Part shown: one piece after another, positions 21,406 to 32,276 of the stretch
How the letters are laid out: each line of letters begins with the position of its first letter
How positions within the stretch are numbered: the first letter of the stretch is position 1
Assembly: GCA_907163375.1 (NCBI GenBank)
Contig: CAJQUW010001409.1
Span: 1,116,001-1,180,000, forward strand
Direction: 5' to 3'
DNA: 64,000 nucleotides
From: Prostheceraeus crozeri
Lineage: Eukaryota; Platyhelminthes; Polycladida; Euryleptidae
Made by a program: the position numbers and the translations under genes
Notes under the pieces: model-generated
Told to the model about the DNA's origin: nothing
The model's database searches: none
The model's input: only the letters and a program-made list of their open reading frames with translations

Positions 21406-24150
21406 TTACAGTTTGACACATTTAACAATACCACTATGGTAGAGTTTTAGGTGACTGCAGCTGTCACTACAGCCACCCAAATCGTCCATCCTCGTAAGGC
21501 GCACTCTTCTGATGCCATTTTGGGAGCATTCGAGGTGCACAAGCGTTTCTTTGTTATGCTGTTGGCTGGTGGTTACTTGGGAGGCCAACAGGAGGTTTGA
21601 TTGAGTAATATTTCTTAGAGACTCAATCAAACCTCTATTGTCCTCCTTCAACTTAGCCTCGCGGGCCTCAACCTCCTTTAGGCGCTCTTGGCAACGACAG
21701 AGTTGCACCTCAACGTCTTGTACCTCTTCTGCTGTCGCGTCGAGATCCACATTATACTGCCGAACAGGGAGAGCAGCTGGAGGTGCGGGCGCAGCAGCGT
21801 GAGGGGAAGCATCTGCGGCTGGGATCGGAGAGGAAGGAGCTGCGGCTGGGATCGGAGAGGAAGGAGCTGCGGCTGGGATTGAAGAGGAAGGAGCCAGTGT
21901 CATCATCGGTGATAATGGAAGGCGCACACTCCAGCTCGGAGAAGCCCGGATGTGGCTGAACGAGACTTCCTCCTGAGATGCACACATCGCGGAGTCCTGT
22001 AATCGAAAGAAACAATTGTTTATCATCTATTTAGCATTTTACCATTGATGAGATACAAAAGTGAATTTCTCTTACCTCCGGCTGGATTGTGACCTTCTGA
22101 TCGCTTCCAACCTCTGTCTCACGGGGCAACGAGTCATTCTAAAAGATAAATCAATCTATTACAAACAAAAAACATATTTTAATAGAAAATTCTGTACTCA
22201 TGCAGTTGACCAACTTTGATACTTACATTTGTAACAGGATCATCATCCTCATCGGAAGAAGATGTCGGGGAAGAAGTCGCTGACGACGTTTCCTCATCAG
22301 ATGAAGTCGCTGACGAGGTTTCATCGTCCTCTGATGAAGACTCCCGAATCGAATAGGGCTTTTCTTCATTGTCTTCCACCGATGTGCTTGTCGCTGGCGT
22401 CGAAAGGAAACTTCGATGCTTCCTGAGGGACAGCGATCGCACAACCTGCAGAGAAAAATAATATAACATGCTCGCAACTCATTGAGAAGCATACATGTTC
22501 TTGGAAATACTTCATGCATTGAGAAATATTATTGACAAATAACTAAACAATGACACTTACGGGACTAGGAAGACACTTCTTCTCCGGTGTAGGCAAACGG
22601 GGTATGCTGTTCACACCTGTAAACAGCTGAAGAAAAGAACATATTCAATTTCACATAAAGAGCTAATGAATAACTTTAACACTTACATTTCTCAAGCATT
22701 CAGCCGCTTTCTCCTCTTCAAAACTGACACAAGTCTGTTGAGGCAACTCACTCTGAAATGTTGTGACAATGTTGAAATACTTTTTACATGGTAGAATAAT
22801 TAATGGAGTAAATGTATTCTCACATTTTTAGTGATGATCTTTTTTTGAATTAAGACCTTGGTCTTCTTAGGAGGAGGCATCTCATCATTATCCTGAAATA
22901 TTTAAACGATATATGTTTTTATGCATAATGGACCAATAATTAATTTATTCGGTTTTAAGAAGCTATCCTTTGAAGATATTATGTATGATTGGCAGAACTC
23001 ACCTCAATATCACTTAAGGTGTCATCGATGAACTGTCGTGACTTGGGGGCTTTCTTTGGGACTCGGGACTTGACGGGTTTCTTTATTGCGGTAGGCTCCT
23101 CCACCTGTGAAAGGACACCTTCCATCGGCCTCTCCTTGTTGAATAATCGCTCCAACCTCCTCTTTTCAACCTTTGAGGTGAGGTTGATGCCCTTCCTCCC
23201 ATTTTGCTGAGCACATGGCGCGTGCTTTTCAATGAATGCCTTAGAGGCTTCGGTATTTACCTTTTCATTGCTCCTTTGTATGACTTGCAAGTTAGGCAAT
23301 AAAGATATGTGCATTCACTTTTGAAGATACAGTTCTTGTGACCGCTCTTATTGGCATGTCGAACGGGTAATTGGCATGTTTCACAGAAGTGAAAAATTAG
23401 GCGCTGTCGTGCAAGACTCTCTTGTCGGACCATCTCTATAGAAGAAAAAAAATTGATTATAATTTTATCTCTTATTAAATGAGAACTCATTTATATATCA
23501 TCAACAAAACTTTATGAAGTACTACCTTGATATTGAATAAATCTTAGAAAGAATTGAAATCTGAAGTTGAAATTGAAACCGAAAGTCGAAAGTTTAATTT
23601 TCATTCGAAAACGGTTTGCTCATAGAAAGAGTTGAAATTTACAAGTAGCTGTCTTGAAATTATTTAATTTTGAAATTAATTTAATGAAATGAAAGTGAAA
23701 TTTCGAAAATTTCAACCAATCCTCAATTTGTTTAATTAAACAAGCTTGAATTTTATACATCTGTTAGCAGATGACAGACTGAATATTTAAAATGGATGAA
23801 GGCTTTATTTAGGTATCTTTTATTTATGAACAAACTGTGAAAATCTTGTTGATTTAAATAGACTTACATTTAAACTGATACATTCATGTCTCTCGCTCAA
23901 TGACTTAATTTAGGATGAAAAATTAAAAAAAAACATGGTTAATAATATAACATAAAGTGTTCCTATCCTAAAAACCCAAGCTTCTATATTTAAAGCTATT
24001 TAGTTATAAAAACTTAATAATGTTCCTACTCCCGAATATCCTATAAAGTAGCACAACATGACAATGAAACTCACTTCAGAATTGTAATAAGAACCGGAGA
24101 ACGGAGGAACGAAGAACGACGTCTGCTATGGACACTGAATTATTTGAAAA
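21406..24150 (-). CDS. Multi-exon gene with tiny phase-0 introns, unknown nuclear-type protein
   Basis: I infer exons on the minus strand at about 24150-24075 (leader), 23433-23003, 22892-22824, 22752-22687, 22626-22561, 22445-22227, 22138-22076 and 21996-21406. Each coding exon is bounded by AG and GT(A/G)AG-type sites. The five complete internal exons after the first coding one are 69, 66, 66, 219 and 63 bases, all multiples of three, and their introns are 60-115 bases. The start MVRQESLARQ leads into a Cys/His cluster (FCETCQLPVRH, CTYLYCLTC). Then come basic and PPPKKTKV stretches, a Ser/Asp/Glu-rich exon, three PSSPIPAAA repeats and a coiled coil (about the last 100 residues). The frame within the first coding exon is not settled. 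Function unknown. A nuclear regulator is a guess. Confidence 0.5.
21800..21893 (-). repeat. 27-bp tandem repeat inside the last exon
   Basis: Three in-frame copies of a 27-bp unit (GCTGCGGCTGGGATCGGAGA plus seven bases on the plus strand) encode PSSPIPAAA or close variants. The third copy differs slightly. In-frame expansion supports the inferred coding frame of this exon. Confidence 0.8.
23436..24074 (-). other. Presumed first intron, AT-rich
   Basis: About 640 bases with no gene on either strand. Repeated GAAATT/TTCGAAA-like words occur near 23540-23720. It would be the first intron of the multi-exon gene if the leader exon is real. Confidence 0.35.
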
Positions 24151-24178
24151 TGAGTGAAAATTCGTTGTGTGCAACTTC

Positions 24179-24186
24179 TTTATATA
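24179..24186 (-). promoter_or_regulatory. TATA box for the multi-exon gene
   Basis: TATATAAA on the minus strand lies about 30 bases before the presumed leader exon (24150-24075). That exon ends at a GTGAGT donor (24074-24069). The acceptor TTCTATAG lies directly before the ATG at 23433. The assignment is inference from spacing. Confidence 0.4.
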
Positions 24187-24607
24187 TGAAATTGACAAAG
24201 CAAAACTATGAACAAAGACCTTATGACATCACATCCTGGAATTGGTACGGTCAAACAAAATTGATAACTCAAACAAGAATTGGAACAGCTGGTTTATTTT
24301 TAACCTTAGAAATGGAAGTGCCATCATATGTGTTTAAAGATTTCTACATGTAAACAGTAGAGTAAAGTCAAAGTAATATGAACTGATGGACTGATGTATT
24401 ATTTGATATACATGTTATTATTAATAGTCATATAATGATTCATATTTGAAGATATAAAACGTGTGATTTGAATAGAACATTAAATTTGAATTAAGCGCTA
24501 AATTTCGAAAATTCAAATTTCGCGCAAAAATGCGAATAATGAAATTTAAAGACTTTTTCGAAAATTTGAATTTCGCGACAAAATTCAAATAATCAAATTA
24601 AAATACT
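24187..24607. other. AT-rich spacer with TTCGAAAATT palindromes
   Basis: No gene seen beyond a doubtful 69-codon frame at 24144-24353. From 24480 to 24600 the palindromic word TTCGAAAATT and AATTTCGCG recur. These could be the remnant end of a short DNA transposon. Confidence 0.4.
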
Positions 24608-24684
24608 AGGGTTAAGGGTTAGGGTTAGGGTTAGGGTTAAGGTTAGGGTTAGCGTTAGGGTCAGGGTTAAGGTTAGGGTTAGGG
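24608..24684 (+). repeat. Interstitial telomere-type tract (TTAGGG)n
   Basis: About 12 degenerate units of TTAGGG (with TTAAGG, TTAGCG and TCAGGG variants) stand in one orientation. TTAGGG is the usual telomere unit of most animals. Such tracts arise by repair, by old telomere fusion, or are carried by some viruses that integrate at telomeres. Confidence 0.85.
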
Positions 24685-24737
24685 AAGCAAGAAGAGTATC
24701 TATGGCACCCGGAACCCATGGGTAAATAAATTTTCGA

Positions 24738-24752
24738 GTGCGCGAAGCGCAC
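24738..24752. repeat. GCGAAGC mini-hairpin
   Basis: GTGCGCGAAGCGCAC is a 6-bp stem closed by a GAA loop. It contains GCGAAGC, a sequence known to form an unusually stable DNA hairpin. It lies 54 bases after the telomere-type tract and just before GGTCAA/AGGTCA repeats (24773-24812). Confidence 0.7.
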
Positions 24753-24912
24753 GAAGTGTATGAAGTGTATGAAGGTCAAAGGTCAAGGTCAGGTCTAAGG
24801 TCAAGGTCAAGTGTAGAGGTTTGTATATTATGGTCATTTTTAGTTGTAAAACTTTAACTTTGAAAATTTGTAAACTTAGTCATTTTTGTAAAAAAACTTG
24901 GAATTTTTCAAG

Positions 24913-25226
24913 TTGCATACAGATGCATACAACTAGGATTTTTTCATCAAATGGGTACATACAATATATCATTCGAATGCTCTTTTCATGCTGATTCTAA
25001 TGGTGTATTGTATGACACATGTATGACATATAACTAGAGAGCTACATGTACATGTCTTTAAAGAATGGGCTAAAAACTTAGTGAATTTAAAAATCTAACA
25101 TTTGTCTGCTTGCATACAGTTGCATACAACTAGGATTTTCCCATCGAATAGGTACATACCTTATATCATTCGAAAGGTCTTTTCATTCTCATTCTTATGG
25201 TGTCGTGTATGACACATGTATGATAT
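24913..25226. repeat. Direct repeat, two diverged copies 197 bases apart
   Basis: 24913-25029 and 25110-25226 are similar along about 117 bases. Shared words include TTGCATACAG, GCATACAACTAGGATTTT and ATGACACATGTATGA. No coding frame is conserved. It is a diverged tandem duplication in the spacer between the telomere-type tract and the gene at 25.5-25.9 kb. Confidence 0.7.
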
Positions 25227-25482
25227 CATCCTGGACTGCTACAAGCATTTTAAAATTAACAACATAACTGTTTCTTTAAAAGTTATATGTTCCTATTTAT
25301 TTCAAGTTGAAGTCTTCATATTTGATTTTTTGTTTCAATTCAGTTATTGAACATCATTAATTGTAGATAGTTATTCCCCTTTCCCATTCAGACCTTAATT
25401 GAAGACCGATTTGTGAAATGATAAAACAAGTCTGTTCATATATACAAATGAATATTAAATAAAGAGATTAAGAAAAAACACA

Positions 25483-25926
25483 CTAGATGTCATCAAGGTA
25501 AGGAAAGGGTACAAGTTTTTTCAAGTCCACTTGCACGGGCGCACAGGGACAGCGACGTGGTGTGTCAAGGTCGATGACTGAAAATTCGAGAGCGTTTGTG
25601 AGGTTCCGCTCGTTCGGCTCCATTCGCATGAAGACCCGTTTCGTGTGGTACTTTCTCGGGGCGTTCTTGACTTTGACCGTGACCCTTCCATAGAGTGGCG
25701 TTCGCATGGACTTCTTATTCATGTGACGCATCGTCTCGATTGATACGTCACTATCTTCATCACTCGAGTAGTCGGGCGATGCAGGGGCTTGGGTGAACAC
25801 CACCGGCTCGTTTGGTGTTGTCGATCGCTCCATCGGAGATTGGGGAGGTGTATTGTTACGTTCCACTGGCGAAGTGGTACGATCAGCAGTACCGTTCTCA
25901 ACTGCGGCTTTCTGTTTGCGATCCAT
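25483..25926 (-). CDS. 147-residue Ser/Pro-rich protein, unknown
   Basis: An intact frame with about 50% GC in an AT-rich setting. The first 70 residues are disordered, with repeated Thr/Ser-Pro sites (TTSPVERNN, TPPQSPMERS) and an acidic Ser patch YSSDEDSDVS that looks like a casein kinase 2 target. The second half is basic with possible beta strands (YGRVTVKVKN). I do not recognise it. It is divergent from the gene at 26149, with about 220 bases between them. Its GC content resembles the multi-exon gene rather than the Polinton. Confidence 0.5.
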   Translation of the reverse strand: MDRKQKAAVENGTADRTTSPVERNNTPPQSPMERSTTPNEPVVFTQAPASPDYSSDEDSDVSIETMRHMNKKSMRTPLYGRVTVKVKNAPRKYHTKRVFMRMEPNERNLTNALEFSVIDLDTPRRCPCAPVQVDLKKLVPFPYLDDI

Positions 25927-26148
25927 TATGACTTGTAGATTTAAAATAATTGTAACTTGTAAACGTGAGGATTAGAACCTTTGGTAAGAATTGGTACAAA
26001 CCTCGGACTTATATACTTTTTAAACAAAGGAAATCCTAACAGCCAATCAGAGAGGTACCGAACTTCCCTAAAGAATATATAACTATATAAAGGATGTCAT
26101 TGTTCCAAACTGTTAAGTACTTATCCTCAACGTTCCATAACAAGAAGT
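25927..26148. promoter_or_regulatory. Bidirectional promoter region
   Basis: Minus strand: TATATAAG at 26015-26008 and AATCCTCA at 25973-25966 before the ATG at 25926. Plus strand: TATATAAA at 26084-26091 and ATCCTCA at 26123-26129 before the ATG at 26149. The pairing of a TATA box with ATCCTCA on both sides, as before the polymerase gene, suggests common regulation, though spacing differs. Confidence 0.5.
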
Positions 26149-26439
26149 ATGTCCTCAAAGCCATTATTTTATTTTCAAAATGACAGCCAAGTCATTATGG
26201 GAGGTCAGTTGGACATGACCATGCATCTCTGTTGCGGCTGCAAAGTGGCCCTGTGGAAGACCTTGACTGTGTCAGCACTTCAAAGGCGGAATGGACTACC
26301 AGTGAAGTGTCCGGTACACGAGTGCGATCATGACTTTAGCAACAATAAAACATTTCATGAATGGTGTGATGACTTCCTAAAGATCATGGAGTCGCCTGAG
26401 GGACGTGATCTGTACCCATCCTTTATTTTTCATGCTTAA
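26149..26439 (+). CDS. 96-residue Cys/His protein, unknown
   Basis: A small intact frame with metal-ligand-like residues: LCCGCK (about 27-32), CPVHECDH (about 54-61) and HEWC (about 70-73). These could form one zinc site. Acidic C-terminal third. It begins 57 bases after a TATATAAA box. I do not recognise the family. It may be a small regulator of the neighbouring element, which is inference. Confidence 0.45.
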   Translation: MSSKPLFYFQNDSQVIMGGQLDMTMHLCCGCKVALWKTLTVSALQRRNGLPVKCPVHECDHDFSNNKTFHEWCDDFLKIMESPEGRDLYPSFIFHA

Positions 26440-26699
26440 ATTAAACTTACATTGTAAATCTCTTGTCTTTTTCACTTTAAACATAGTTCTGGAATTGGTT
26501 TTCTTATTGGGGAGCAACTAAATCATAACTGCACATTAAAGTTTCACATCTAAATAGTGCTACATTTAAAATAATTGTCACAATAGTCGCAATTGAGCAA
26601 ACCCATTCAAAATCAAACAACGGACGTCTATCGGTACGTACCCAAGTGCTCAGAACCAAACCACACAAGTTCGATCATAGACGTTCCGAAACACAGTGT

Positions 26700-26905
26700 A
26701 CTCAACTGAGTGTACCAAACACATGTACCTATCCAGTAAAACAGATCTCATACAAGTTCCTATTCATAACACTGAATTATACATGTACCTACCTATCCAT
26801 GTTCCTATCGATAACTAAATTATACATTTACCTATCCATGTACCTATCCATGTACCTATTGATAACACTAAATTTTACATGTACCTATCCATGTACCTAT
26901 CCGTC
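26700..26905. repeat. ACCTATCCATGT minisatellite
   Basis: Imperfect tandem copies of a 12-base unit around ACCTATCCATGT are broken by GATAACTAAATTATACAT-type spacers that themselves recur near 26770, 26810 and 26855. No reliable coding frame. Confidence 0.7.
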
Positions 26906-29900
26906 GCAAGTAGGGCACAGTTTTCACTACTCTTGCAGTTAGCTTATATAACAATTATCCACGATCCACTTTCAAATGTTCGGGTAGCATGCCCTAGGTT
27001 GCATTGAAATCCATTACTCATTGCATCTCTAAGCTCCACGTGTTATATAAACTGTCCCATGTAGTGAAATTAATACAGGGTAGAATATATGATTCTGGAA
27101 ACTTTGTTTTAGATAAAGTATGGTTTGAACTGCATGTATATGTTGCCGGTAATCATTTTTTAAACTGTTTAAAGAACAGTTGGCAATATTTGTATCACAA
27201 AGCATATGTGTAGATATTCTCAAATTATGTTACATTTACATGCTCTTAATGTTGTGATGATTAACGAAGCAATTCTTTCCAGACTGAATGTCGTCAGCGG
27301 TCGACATCACAGAATTATATTCATCAGCTAAAAAAACGGGATAAACAGGATAAACGAAATGTTTAATTCTTTGGTCAACATAGATCTAATTAAATTAACC
27401 GGTCGGCCGGCGTTACTAAAACCGACCCGTCAGGCCGGCGACCGGTTCAAACCCTGTAGTGCATGTAATGTACGTTGTAGAATGAAGGCTTTATGTTGGA
27501 TGAGATATACATGCAGATGTACATGGACTCAGTCACAGCACCATGACGTAGAAAAGTATTTCATACAGATTGGAGGATCTAAAAATACACTGGAGGTCAT
27601 TAACAAACAGTGCGGAATCTATACTTGCATATTTCGCATTTTCAGCCCATTCATATAATAAGTCCAAAATCTCTGTTCCCATAAGGTGGGCTTATTAAGC
27701 GGCGACCACTGACACACGTTTATGAAGCGCAGCACATTATTGAGATTAATTATTGTGGCATGCTAAATTAGCTGTCATTTCCTAATGAATTGTTACTAAT
27801 TTGCTAATCATTTGCAATAGGCAGATCTAAAGAATGAATTGTATTGTCAAAAAGATAGACAAACATGCTCATAAAACTTGGTTTCCTAATATATCTATGC
27901 AGCTGTTTGAATGCCTTACATATAACTGTAAAATTATAAGTCCGTGGGGCGATACCTAGTGCGCATGTTCCTTTGTACGTAGATCAAACTAAATCTTCTA
28001 TTTGTTTTTCTCGAAATTACACCATATACAGTAATAACTCTACAAGTATAAAGCGACGATATCTCCCAAAGTATTCGTCCTTTATCAGCGTAGAATGTAT
28101 TTATAGCAATTAGGTCATAGTATGGATGGATAGAGTATATAGAGCAATTCCAATACACCAATTTCCAATATTTTGCAAGTGAGCTGTTTTTTAAAATACT
28201 GCCATGATTTTAACAAATATCATTTTTGATAGAAGACCTAATTAATGTTTAGTTAAAATATTCCCAAAGCACCAATACCATCACAATGTCAATAAACTGA
28301 AAACAAGTACTATTTCTATTTGTCACATTTTGTCAAATTTAAAGAAAGAATATGAGCATACAGCTCATTCGCTTCCTGACTGAATTCCTTTCATCGAAAA
28401 GCAGGGCGGAACTGTTGAGTGCTTCTAATTCTAATAATAAAACTCGTAATGCGTTGATCAATTCGAATTTGCAGCATCCAGTATTTCTTCGGCGCACTGC
28501 AGGCCGAACCAGAGTGTCATATTCTTATACTCTAGCCGTCCATGTAATAGGCATTTAATAGCCAAAATATTTAAAGCTCTTTCAATTATCTTATCTTTCT
28601 ACACAGCCTACAAGTAAGGCCTCCCACGTCTCCATAGTACCTTTAAATGGAGGCTTTCCATTTTGGAAAATGATGTGAGGAATCCAAAACGAGATTGACA
28701 AATGATGCAAATTTTTAGTCTATGAATAAGCTATTGTGAATGACTTTGTTTTTTTGGAACTTTTCCGTCTTAAAATTCACTACGATGCGTGCCCTCCTCC
28801 AACATCTCTGCCCCCACGCCCTTAATTCTTTCTGTCATCCCCGACAGTTACATAATCCTATTCTAGGAATTACTTTTGAATTTGTTCTGTGAGTCCATCA
28901 CTGTCTTACTTTCCTTTTAATCCACAAATCATAGTAGAGATGATCTACTTGGGTTTTCGAGATCAGATTTATCAAATACGTGTTTTACCATCGTTGAAAG
29001 GAGGGGAAAACTTGCTTACGTATTAGATAGATTGTTGGTGAAATCATTGAAGTATTTCGCAACGGACCGACGCTATTAGGAAGACAAGTACCGGTATATA
29101 AGAATAAGATTGGAGTGTCCTGATTGTATTGTTATTTGTAGAATGTTTCGCGGTTTTGTGCATTGATAGGAAATGGTGAGGATCTCCAAAAATGCTGAAA
29201 ATGTTCATGAATAATTCCAAGGTTGTGTGTTGTGAATAATAGTTTGTCGTCAGGAGAGGAGACTATCGAAAAGTCTCAGTTGATTGTTGAATTTAAAATG
29301 TTATCCTTTTCTGATCGGAATTGTGCAAATTTGATGTGCTGAACAAATCTTTGTCATTCTTAGCATTTTAATGAAAAGATCGGGACTGAACATTTTTTAT
29401 AGACTCAGCTGTTACATCTGCTGCGAGCTTCAATGACTTGTCACAGACAAAATAACTTCGATTGTTTTTTCAAGTGGATACCTTTGCTATTTGAAATATG
29501 TTCATGTTCTTGATTACTTAAACAAATGGAAAAGCTACAATAATAGCGACCATTCATCATAAGAATAAGCTAATTGTGTATGCATTTCCTTTGTTCATCT
29601 CAGGAAGTCGGTAAACCAATTCACTCGCAGTTGTAGGCCTAATTTACAGAACATGTGTAACAAATATTATGTGCTTTATGTTTAGTTTGTACATGTTTAA
29701 GCATGGAATTGAATTAACTAATCAACTTCTCCGCAAACACGTGTGCCTGACAATCTGGATGGGACCCCTAAACATCATTCGAATGCATTGTCAGCATAGC
29801 TTAGCATTGCAGAATTTGACTATTCCCGAACTGACTTCACTTTTAGCGAAAAAAATCCTAGTCTATTGTGTGACTGAAATTGTGATATGTTTCCTAATTT

Positions 29901-32276
29901 TTCAGACTTTCTCAATAAAAATTGGTGTCTTATAGTTTGATAATCGGTAATATCATGCTTAAAATAAATATTCAAAAAAGCTGCTTTAGCCAAATGTTTT
30001 GTTGTCAATAGCATGCAAACTCATAAAACAGACTATTTTGTAAGAAGCCTAAAGGAGAAATCGGTTACGGATACTCACATAGCCTACTTGCGATGTATTC
30101 TCAGTTTAACTTATGCCGACTTTGTGATGTGCTACTTTGTTATCAAAATATTGAAGTAAATCGTACTTGTTCCGGTTAATCTCATTGTTTATTATGTAAG
30201 CTTCATATCAGTTTAGCTACCTATGCAGTTCATTTTTAGTTGGGAAGCTCGGAGTTTGGCATGGGTATGCCATCCATATCTCGTTTACGGAACGTTGGTG
30301 CAATTTGATTTAGGCCTAATTCTTTCAACCACAAAATAAAGATTGGAATTTGAGAAATGTATGCTTAATCATAAAAATTTGACGCATATTTGAAAATAGA
30401 TAACTTATAATTGCAAGGTGATCGATGCAATAAGCCCTATGTAAAACCGATTGACTATCGACGCATGTAGGCCTAATTGTTAGTTTTCAAGAATAAATAT
30501 TAAATTGACATACAAGCAAAATGTAATAAATTACAAAATCGGTCTATCGCACTAGAAAAGAAATCATTTTATTCATTAAGTTGCAATTTTGAGACAACAT
30601 CAAACGAAACATTTTCATGTCTGTTTGCGTCATAAATCGCGAATGAATTTCAAAATAAACTGATCACTTGGTCGTGCGATAATATATGATATTATAGCCC
30701 GTAATCAGTGAGAGAAGAAATGTGCCGTGGAATTTTACGTTTAAGTATTCTAATTTGAGAACTACAAAAAAGATTGCTGAGATGTAGGTCTATGTTGTCA
30801 AATGCTCAAGCAGGTAGAAGTTTGAGTATCAAAGGTCTGTTGCCTGGAAAATACAGGATGACGATTTTAGATCTAAATCTCAGATAAGATTATTCCAATA
30901 GCATGAAATCAATCTCAGCATGCAATTCAGGATCAAAATGTTTCAACAATTAAAGATCAATTTTACCTCAGTAAGGATTTCAGTTTCAGTTAAAATCGAT
31001 ATCTCTACGACAGTCATACCTCAAATATCTTAGCTAATTAATTCGATGATATACCGTACAGAGTCAGTCATCTCACCAGGATGTTCAAACATGAAAATCG
31101 AAATTAGATAAACTTATGCATGTGCGTTGCACTTCCTTTCTTTCCTTGTACATTTTTCAACTTCTTTTTCTATCCTCATCATACATAGGACTGTATTCCT
31201 TCATATTCCATGTTTGAATATTCTAGGATTTAAAATTTAAGCAATAAAATGACCACACATAATAATCATGGTGGCCATTTGCTGTAAATGAAATAGAAAT
31301 TATTAAATGTAATTCCATCAATAAGACGCAGTAAAATGGCAAGATGTTTTGCCGACAGTGTTTAACCGCATTACTACAAAACACATCAAGTCAATATATA
31401 ACACAATAAACCAATTTAATGGTCTTGATTTATCGTGCATCAACGAGCAAGTGGAGTGCGCCTTTCTTATTTGTCTAATTAAAAATGCAGCAAGATCTTG
31501 ATTATAAAAGAAACGGTCCATCAACCTGCCGCCTAAGTCGTAGCTAAGTGATATGCAGTATTATCTAGGAGCATCTCCTTTGGTCGAACTTGCAAAAATA
31601 TAGCATCGTACGTCCCATTATTTTCTACCGCTTTGAAATATTTATATTTTTGCAATTTTTAATCAACTTCGCTGTATCCGACTGACTATTCATTATTTTT
31701 TAATCACTTTTTTGATCTGTTTTACTTCAATGTGACACCGAAGCGATCATGATCTGAAGGATTAGGTCACTCTTGCTCCAAAAGTTTTGGAAATGATAAG
31801 AACGTGTTCCGCATAATTAATCCTCTTCAATGGAAGTACAACGACAGTCAATGAATACAGATTGATTTTACAAAATACTTAACGCATGGATGCCAGTTTT
31901 ATTGTACACAATACAAAGACAATGGAAAAATAAAACGCCGTTTTTCTTCATAAAATGATCAGTTCGAAAAACTGCTTAACATTTCTGTGAAACAACGAAA
32001 TTACATGGATGCATCGTTTTATAAAATGATTTTGGAAATGAAACACAGGTACAAAGATTTAATCCTCAGCATCTATGTGCATTTTATGAAATGCAACTTA
32101 CATGTAATACTGAGGAATACGGCGCAAATTGATAAAAATGTCTATGAAATGCAATCAGGAAGTGTAATTATCACTCGAGATTATCATGCGCGTGTCATAT
32201 ACGCAAACTTGATTGTCTTTAACATTCTGGTCAAGCGAATAGTGATGATTAATTTGTCCCCTTACAAGTATAAGTT
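26906..32276. other. Long gene-poor stretch
   Basis: About 5.4 kb of AT-rich DNA without a gene I can support. A GC-rich self-complementary patch at 27396-27450 (ACCGGTCGGCCGGC against GCCGGCGACCGGT) is followed by a GGTTCAAACC word. TAGGCCTA octamers lie near 29635, 30314 and 30471. The open frames are short and unlike known proteins. Any upstream or downstream exons of the receptor gene were not visible. Confidence 0.5.

Noticed and set aside
24144-24353. 69-codon plus-strand frame
   Set aside because: No recognisable features, and it overlaps the presumed promoter of the minus-strand gene.
21406-26439. Herpesvirus-like fragment because of the telomere-type tract and small genes
   Set aside because: No herpesvirus core protein is recognisable. 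The tract alone is weak evidence.
24600-26910. CRISPR-like array
   Set aside because: Repeats are direct but diverged, irregularly spaced and in an animal-type genome.
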